Below, in pieces: positions 49,501 to 58,500 of a stretch of DNA of 64,000 nt. The number at the start of each line of letters is the position of its first letter. Positions within the stretch are counted from its first letter, which is position 1. Origin of the DNA: Aquarana catesbeiana (Eukaryota; Chordata; Amphibia; Anura; Ranidae). The stretch spans positions 76,834,557-76,898,556 of the forward strand of contig NC_133329.1 in NCBI RefSeq assembly GCF_042186555.1. The letters run 5' to 3'. Position numbers and translations under genes: made by a program. The notes under the pieces are model-generated. The model saw nothing but the letters and a program-made list of their open reading frames with translations. It was not told the origin of the DNA and did no database searches.

Positions 49501-52500
49501 ACCATATAGGGGGTGGCGTGGATAGAGGGGGGGGGGTGGCGCCCGTGTGCCCCTTAATGGATGGGCCACCCTTGACCACTAGCAATAATCTCTATCTTCT
49601 CCCAGTGGGGACGCTTCCCCCACCCGCCAGCAGAAGACAATGGCTCGGCAGGACGGATTCCCCTATCAGCACTGTCTGTGTTGATGGGGGAGTCGTGCAA
49701 ATTTCTTTCCTGCAATCCATGGCCTGCCTAAAGCCTGGTACACACAACTAGTGTTTTTTCATTCAAGGTCAGAGCCGCTTTACTAACGATGCGATGTTAG
49801 TACAGTGATCTCCCCTGCTGAGCTATTGTGTTCTGACAGGGACGGCCAACCCCCCCCCCCCCCCTTCCAGAACACTCCGGTCAGCGATCTCTGCCATTGG
49901 CTGAGATCGCTGACAGGAAGCCGGTCGGCAGACCTTTTTCGGTTATGAACCTGGCTTCTGTCGGATCGGCTGTCATACACACAGGCTGAATGTTGGATGG
50001 TTTCTATGGAACCGACCGATGCCGGCTGACATTTGTCCCGTGTGTACCAGGCTTAACCAAACACCCAAACATTTGCAAAATGCGGCTTAAGGTTTGTTTT
50101 TTAAGTTGCCTTCTCCTCTTCTGGAGCAAAGGTATCCAGGGGAAGAAGAAAAAAAAACGTTCTGTGTGCATGAGGCCTTACCCATGCATGTGCGTCTGAC
50201 TGCAGGACTCCTGAAATGGATCAGAGTCATCCTCTGTGTCGGTGCAGACCAATCAGAATCACTCTGATCTGTCCTGGAAGCGCTGCAGAGGGAGAAGAGC
50301 AGAGATTTCAAATCCCTGGACTGCTACACTGGCTGCGTGTGTGGCTACTGACAGCTCATCACCCACCAAGGTAAGTACAGTAGGGACCGGAGGGTGCACG
50401 GTGTTTGTTCATCTTTTCTGAAAAGGTGAGCTTACACTTTTAAATGAACAGAACTTTAAACCAAAATTCCTCTACCCTCTGCAAAGAAGAACGTTCCTGC
50501 TTATCGCTCCTGCTGCTGACTGCACTGCCAGTCTGCCCCGTACTATAGAGAGACAGCTGCCTGATGAATCTTCATAATTGGACACGGTTAAGTTCAATAC
50601 CTGGTCCCCCTCTGTGCTCATTTTAAGATCCACCTTCCCTTATGTCCCTACTTTGTATTGAAGGGGTCACTCAGTCCCTGTGCTTCTCTATTCAATGCAG
50701 GTAGATCATGGCTGGTTGGAGGGGCTGACACGGGGCGGTGTACATGGCTTCCTGAAAACATCACAACTCCCTGCCTCAGTACTTCTGTCCCTAGCCCTCA
50801 GCTGATGCAAGATATGGGTTGGATCTTCAGAAAAATTATGCAAATATCAAAATGTCTTGATGGGTGAATGTCAGTTTGGAGGACTAGAGGTTGCATTTGC
50901 TTATGTTGAATTGTTTTATGGCACACGGAGCTTTAGCAGCTAAAATTCCTTCAATTTGGGCTTACATCTACATTAGGATACAAAGAATGGAGCTCAGTTC
51001 TGCCTTCCATCAGATTTAGAATATCAGGATGACAAGTAACTTTCATGGTCACCCTGTGACCTTCCACACCTACCTGTCGAGGACCAGTTCCTCCAGCTTG
51101 TGCAGGTCGCAGGCGATGTACTCCAGTGCCGTGTCCGTCAGCCTGGGGCACCACGACAGGTCCAGTCCTCGGAGCCTTCTCAGGTTCTCGGCCACCAGCT
51201 CCACCCCGTCGTCGGTCACTTTGGAGCAGCCGGAGAGGCTTAGGACAGTGAGGTTGGGCAGGCTGTGGACCACGTTGACCACGCCGTGGTTGGTGATCTC
51301 CCAGCAGGAGTGAAGGCGCAACGTGTGCGTGGCCCGGCCCTGTTTGGCAGTAAAGTAAGCCAAGGCGGTGTCCGTTACATGGTAAGCCTGGAGGTTGAGC
51401 TCACCCAGGTTGGGGAGGAGCTGAGAGATGGCTGCCACCGCATCGTCCGCCACGTTGATGCAGTCACTAACGCTCAGGGAGGTGATGCGTCCGTGTAGAC
51501 TGGACCACAAGCCAGCTTCCGTGAAATCGTTGCATCCCGAGAGCTCTAATCTTACCACGCCCTGCATCTGCTCCAGCATCACCTGGGGGGAAACAAAGAC
51601 AGGGTTAAAGACCTGCTGCACTTTCAGAATAATTTGGTTAAATCTGTTCTAGATTCTTCAAACCAAAAGGTGTGAAAAGTTTAACATTTTTTTTTTTTTT
51701 TTTTTAGAAAGCAATCACAGGCTGAGTAGAAAAGCCTGTCTCCTGCCAGTGTGAAGCTTAAGGAGGTGCTCAAAGTCTAATTCCCTGTACATACAATAGG
51801 ATAGGACAACAAATATTGGATGTGAGCTTGTTGTCGGAAAGTCCGACCGTGTGTATGCGCCATAGATCATTTGTTGTCGGAATTTCCGCCAACAAATGTT
51901 TGAGAGCAGGTTTTCAAATTTTCCGACAACAAAACTTGTTGTCGGAAATTTCGAGTGTGTGTACACAATTCCGACGCACAAAAGTCCACGCATGCTCGGA
52001 AGAAAGCAGAAGACTGGCACTGAACTTGAACTTAATTTTTCTCGGCTCGTTGTTCGTGTTGTACGTCACCGCGTTCTTGATGTTTGGAATTACCAACAAC
52101 ATTTGTGTGACCGTGTGTATGCAAGACAAGTTTGAGCCAACATCCTTCGGAAAAAAATCCACGGTTTTGTTGTTGGAAAATCCTGTCGTGTGTACAGGGC
52201 ATTACAATTGGTTTTCTTTAGAAAGCAACCACAGCCTGAGTATAAAAGCCTGTCCTCTGCTAGTGTAAAGATCGAGAAGGTGTTCAAAGTCCTATTATTG
52301 GTTTTCTTTATAAAGCAGTCACAGCTTGAGCAGAAAAGTCCCCTACCAGCATGCTGTAGAGAAGGATCACCCGAATACAGCACATAGACATTGTGGGAGC
52401 CAGGAAAAAGGGTCAATGTGTTTCGTCATAAGTAAGTGCTGAGATGCGCAAAACGTGTTGACCCTTTTTCCTGGTTTCCACAGTGTCTATGTGCTGTATC

Positions 52501-55500
52501 CAGGTGTTTTTATTTTTTTTTTAAAGTTGGATGTTTTATTGGAGTGCAGTTGTCTGGATTTTTGGAGGTTTCTCATGCATGCACCTATGCAAGTCTTTTT
52601 GTAAGCAGTGATCTCCCTCCAAAGGTCTTCATGCTGAGCCTCTGCCAAGGTTTAACACACCCCCTGCTAGTCACTAGAGCTCTCCAATCAGCAGGGAGCA
52701 TGTGTTTTGCTGATTGTAGAACTGTAGCTCTGACTCACCAGGGGGGCGTGTTGGACCTCTGCAGAGACTCAGCAATAAGACCTTGGCAGGGAGACCACAT
52801 AGACACAGTGAGAGCCAGGAAAAAGGGTCAACGCGTTTCATCAAGAGTAAGTGCTGCGATCGTGTGAAACTCGTTGAAAATTTTTCCTGGCTTGCACAGT
52901 GTCTGTGCTGCATCCAGTTGACTTTATGATTTAATAAACTTGAAAGTGTTATTAGAGTGCAGCTGTCTGGATTTTTGGAGATTTCTCATGTATGCAGCTA
53001 TGTGAGCTGGGCTGGGCCCAAATGTGTGTGAGGTTGAAGCATATTGATGGCGGACTCCCCTTGAGCACCAGCTTATTGTTCAATACTCTGATTTGGTAAT
53101 CCTGAGTTGTGCCCATGGAAACGGTGTTAATAACAGGTCCACTTTAAAGAGCATCACTAGCTAAAACTTCTTTTATACTATGATAAAAGAGGTAGAGGAT
53201 GCTTGGTCTCCAGCCTAAGAAAGTACCCCTCAATGGTGGTGGGCCACTCCACTGACTGCTGTGAACTGTGAGTTTAAAGGGGTTGTAAACACTTGTGTTT
53301 TTTCACCTTAATGCATCCTATATATTAAGGTAAAAAAACATTTGGCAGTCACCGGCCCCCCAGCCCCACCGTTTTACATACCTGAGTCCCTTCATCTCTT
53401 CGTCGGGGACGCGTCGTCCCTCTCTCCACGGTGTCCCGGCTCTTGATTGGATAGATTGATATGTCTATGGACGCAAATGCTGGACTCAAAAGCGCGCCCG
53501 CAAGGTAACCCCCTCGGGAGAGAGCTTCTCCTAGGAGGTTATCTGATGCGGGGAGGAGCCGCAAGAGCCGCCGGGAGACCCCAGAAAAGGATGTTCAGGG
53601 CCACTCTGTGCAAACGAGCTGCACAGTGGAGGTAAGTATGTCTGTTATTTAAAAAAAAGGAAAACGATCCTTTACAATCACTTTAAGAGTAGGTTGGTTT
53701 CCAAAAAGCTCCCTGCCGGAAGAAAATTCCTGAGATACCCTTCCTCCCTCAGGTCCCTGGACAAACCCAGTAGCAGTGGCGTTGCTATGGGGGTGCGGGG
53801 GGTGCGGCCCGCACCTGGGCGACACCCACAAGAGGGTGACACCAGGCTCACCTCAGACTGGCACCGCATTGAATGGGGTGCCGATCGGCGGCTCCCTTCT
53901 TTCCTTCCGGGATCTTCTCTGCTCCACGCGATGTGCGGGGAGCGAGAGTGGGGGCAGGTTGGAGTGAGGCAGAGAGACAGGGTGCCCTGGTCAGACTTCG
54001 ATCATTCATCACATGCCCACACATCTCTGTCGCCGCTGGCTGAACTCACTGCAGACCAGACTATAGCCCCCTTCTCCTCGGTTCTGACGTTTCAAGTACA
54101 CAGGCCGGGAGGAAGAGCCGAGGAAGAGGGACAACACGCTACAGCACCTGCCCTGAGGTATGTAATAACAGGAGTATTATGCTGAGGAGGGGGACATGGT
54201 AATTGGGGGGGTGGGCATTGGTAGGTAACAATTATGCTGCCAGGAGTGATTTTAGGGGGGGAGGTAAGAGGATAGGTGCTAGGGGGTGCTTTTTTGGGGT
54301 TAGAGGACTTGTGCTAGAAGTAGAAGGAGGGGGGCAGATTTGAAGTTTGACCCCCCCAGCACAATTCCTCTCCAGTTCCAATACACCCCCTAGCACATAT
54401 CCTCTACTCCACCCCACCCTAAATCAAATATCCCATCCTGGCTCCATCCACCCCTCTGATCCCATCCTGGCTCTATCCACCCCTCTGATCCCATCCTGGC
54501 TCTATCCACCCCCCTGATCCCATCCTGGCTCTATCCACCCCCCGATCCCATCCTGGCTCTATCCACCCCCCTCATCCTATCCTGGCTTCATCCACCCCCC
54601 TGATCCCATCCTGGCTCCATCCACCCCCCTGATCCTATCCTGGCTCCATCCACCCCCCTGATCCCATCCTGGCTCTATCCACCCCCCTGATCCTATCCTG
54701 GCTTCATCCACCCCCCTGATCCCATCCTGGCTCCATCCACCCCCCTGATCCTATCCTGGCTCCATCCACCCCTCTGATCCCATCCTGGCTCTATCCACCC
54801 CCCTGATCTAATCCTGGCTCTATCCACCCCCCTGATCCCATCCTGGCTCTATCCACCCCCCTGATCCTATCCTGGCTTCATCCACCCCCCTGATCCCATC
54901 CTGGCTCCATCCACCCCCCTGATCCTATCCTGGCTCCATCCACCCCCCTGATCCCATGCTGGCTCCATCCACCCCCCTGATCCCATGCTGGCTCCATCCA
55001 CCCCCCTGATCCCATCCTGGCTCCATCCACCCCCCTGATCCCATCCTGGCTCCATCCAAATCCATACCATCCCGGCTCCATCCACTCCCCTGATCCCATC
55101 CTTGTTAACTGGGAGCATGTCATTAGATATTGACTGACAAAGAAAATCTAAAGCTGGCCATACATTAGGTAGAATTTCATGAAAATTTGATGGCTTGACC
55201 AAATTAATTCAAAATTTAATTTGCTTTTAACATTTGATTTTGGAACAAATGGACTTTGCCAAAGAAAACCACTTACACTGTTATAAATTCATTCAAGAGA
55301 AAAATTTCCATTCTGCTCCTGCAAATTTTCTCATCACTGAAGTCGAAAATGAACGGCGATTTGACCCCACTAACAAGTAGAAAATAGAACAAAAGTTCTT
55401 AATATGTAAAATTTGTAACAAAATTCTGCTAGTGTATGGCCAGCTTAACTCTAATGGTGACCCTAAAGATAACCCTAATAATAACCCCAAAGGTAAACCT

Positions 55501-58500
55501 AATCCTTTGTGAAAGCGGAGCTCCACCCAAAAGGGGAAGCTCTGCTTGTTTGCACCCTCACCCCGTCTACTGCCACATTTGGCACTTTTTTTTTTGGGGG
55601 GGGGGGGGGGTACCTGGTTTGACAGGTACCCGCTTCCACTTTGGGCTCATGACTCTCGCATGTGCAGTAGAAAACAGGCTGTAAAGCCGCAAGGCTTCAC
55701 TTCCCGTTTCCCTTACTAGGCCAGCACATGCACCCAAAGCCAATTGAAGAATCAGTTCCTGTGAGGACAACACTGGATCCCTGGACAGGTCACCCTAGGT
55801 TCACATCTATGCGTTTTTTTTAGTGCGTTTTGCACTTTGCAGAAACGAACCACAGTCCATTTAATATGGTTTCCTATGGTACACGTTCACATCTATGCGT
55901 TTTGCAGCAGTGCGTTTTTGGAAAAGGTAGGGGGCATTTTTTTTCCTGCGTTTTGCATGTAATAGACTTCAATGGAATTGCACCAGAAACGCAAGTGTTG
56001 TGTTTGTGATGCGATTTTTTTATGTGTTTTGCGTTTTTTATTTTTCCCATTTAAACACTGTATATAGCTGGTTGCTAAGGAGCAGGCCGGGAAGCCAGCC
56101 ACTGTGTCCTTACAAGCGATGAGTCATCAGCTGTTAGCGGGGTTCCCCGCTGACAGCTGAATGTAAAACAAAAAAATTGTGATAAAAACGCCTGGGCCCC
56201 CCCAGGTCCATACCAGGTCCTTAGGGAATGGTATGGATTTGAAGGGGATGCCTCCATGCCAAAATTTTAAAAAAAACCTGCGTGGGGTACCCCCGAAAAT
56301 GCATAGCAGACCCTTACTCGAGCATGCAGCCCGGCAGGTTAGGAAAGGGAGGGGACGAGTGAGCGCCCCCCCCCCTTCCTGAACCATACCAAGCCGCATG
56401 CCCTCAACAACATGGGGGGGGTGCTTTGCTGATCGCTCGTCTCCTCCCTTTCCTGACCTACCGTGGTGCGTGCTCGGATTAGGGTCTGGTATGGATTTTG
56501 GGGTGGGCCCGCGCCATTTTTTTTTTAATTTTGGAGTGGGGTTGTCCCCTCCAAATCCACCCCAGACTTGAATTGTCTGGTATGGACCGGGGGGGGGGGG
56601 GGGGGGGTGCCGTTTTTTTTTTTTTCATGATTTTTTTTTTTGCTGGTAATTTTTTTTTTTTTTACGTTAAGCTGTTACCGGGGAACCCTGCTGACAGCTG
56701 ATGACTCATCGGTTGTTAATGACGTGGNNNNNNNNNNNNNNNNNNNNNNNNNNNNNNNNNNNNNNNNNNNNNNNNNNNNNNNNNNNNNNNNNNNNNNNNN
56801 NNNNNNNNNNNNNNNNNNNNNNNNNNNNNNNNNNNNNNNNNNNNNNNNNNNNNNNNNNNNNNNNNNNNNNNNNNNNNNNNNNNNNNNNNNNNNNNNNNNN
56901 NNNNNNNNNNNNNNNNNNNNNNNNNNNNNNNNNNNNNNNNNNNNNNNNNNNNNNNNNNNNNNNNNNNNNNNNNNNNNNNNNNNNNNNNNNNNNNNNNNNN
57001 NNNNNNNNNNNNNNNNNNNNNNNNNNNNNNNNNNNNNNNNNNNNNNNNNNNNNNNNNNNNNNNNNNNNNNNNNNNNNNNNNNNNNNNNNNNNNNNNNNNN
57101 NNNNNNNNNNNNNNNNNNNNNNNNNNNNNNNNNNNNNNNNNNNNNNNNNNNNNNNNNNNNNNNNNNNNNNNNNNNNNNNNNNNNNNNNNNNNNNNNNNNN
57201 NNNNNNNNNNNNNNNNNNNNNNNNNNNGCCAGGTCAAGTTCCAGGGCTCAGTTACGTAAAACGGGGGGGGGGGGGGGGTCCTGGACCCTGCCAGGTGTTT
57301 TTTCACCTTAATGCATAGGATGCATTAAGGTGAAAAGACACGAGGGTTTACAACCCCTTTAAACTCTACAATGAAAATCTTTACTTTTAATTCTTTCTTA
57401 TGTTTCTTTCCTTTCTTTGTTCTATTATATTAATGGTATACTAAACCCTGAAGCCTAGGTTCACACATATGCGATCTCAGACATCGCATGTGATTTGCAC
57501 CCGCACCGCAGGTGCCGATCACATACGATGTCTGTGCGATGCGAGTTCAGCCATACTACTGTATGGCTGAACTCACGTTAGATTCAAAGAAAAAAAAGTG
57601 CAGGGACTCCCCCCCCCCCCCCACATTGAAATCGGATCGCATGAGTATTCTCACCTATGCGATCCGATTGCTGTGTGAGTTCACATTTCACACTGCGATC
57701 TATGAACCGATCTGGGGATGTCATTAACAATGTATTGACACCCGCATTTGGTTCGCGGAGGGCAGTGTGAACCGCCTGCGGCGGAAGAGATGCGATACAG
57801 GAACTGGCGCTGGAATCGCGCTGGTTCCTGCATTGCACAAGTGTGAACCTAGGCTAAAGACTTATCTAAAGTCAAAAACTTTAGTTTTGGATAGTGGTTA
57901 GGAGAACCTCTGCTTGGTTTTGGTGGCTATATGTGTTCCCCTTGGGTAAATTTGCCCACTTTGCTTGTCTGGTGAAAATTGTCACTGGAATAGAAAGTGG
58001 TGTGAAACCCAAAATGTTGGAGATGTCACCATAACAGAAACAGAGGAGAAATCTTCCAATGTGCACACCTGTTCTGGTGACAATGGTCATTTTTTGTTTT
58101 TTTTTGTGAGTGTAGGCATATTTAGGCAGGCTTAGCTTCCTGTTTGTTTTGGTTTGTGTGGGCTGGGAGTGGCACAGTTAGCAGCTGGTGACTCACAGGC
58201 AATGTCACTGAGACCTCCCTCTTCCTTCTAGAGGATTCTAGAAGTAGAGGAAAGGTGGAGCTGCCTGGGGTGTTCTAAAGAGCCCTGACCAATCCCCAAC
58301 CTGGATTGGCAGGGGCAGGCCTCCTTAAATACCCAGAGTCAGCCCAGCTGGGGAGGAGTTGTCAGGTGGAAGAACTGAGGATGGAGTACTAGGCTGTGGA
58401 GGCCTTTGAGGGAGCTCCCCAGTCTAGGGGGGGGGGGGGTGACCTTGGGCCTGGGCTCAGGTGCAGGACAGAACCCTCCAGGAAATCGTGGAGGCTCTGA

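Noticed and set aside
56640..57318. ORFs across the N run
   Set aside because: Made of 500 undetermined bases; meaningless.
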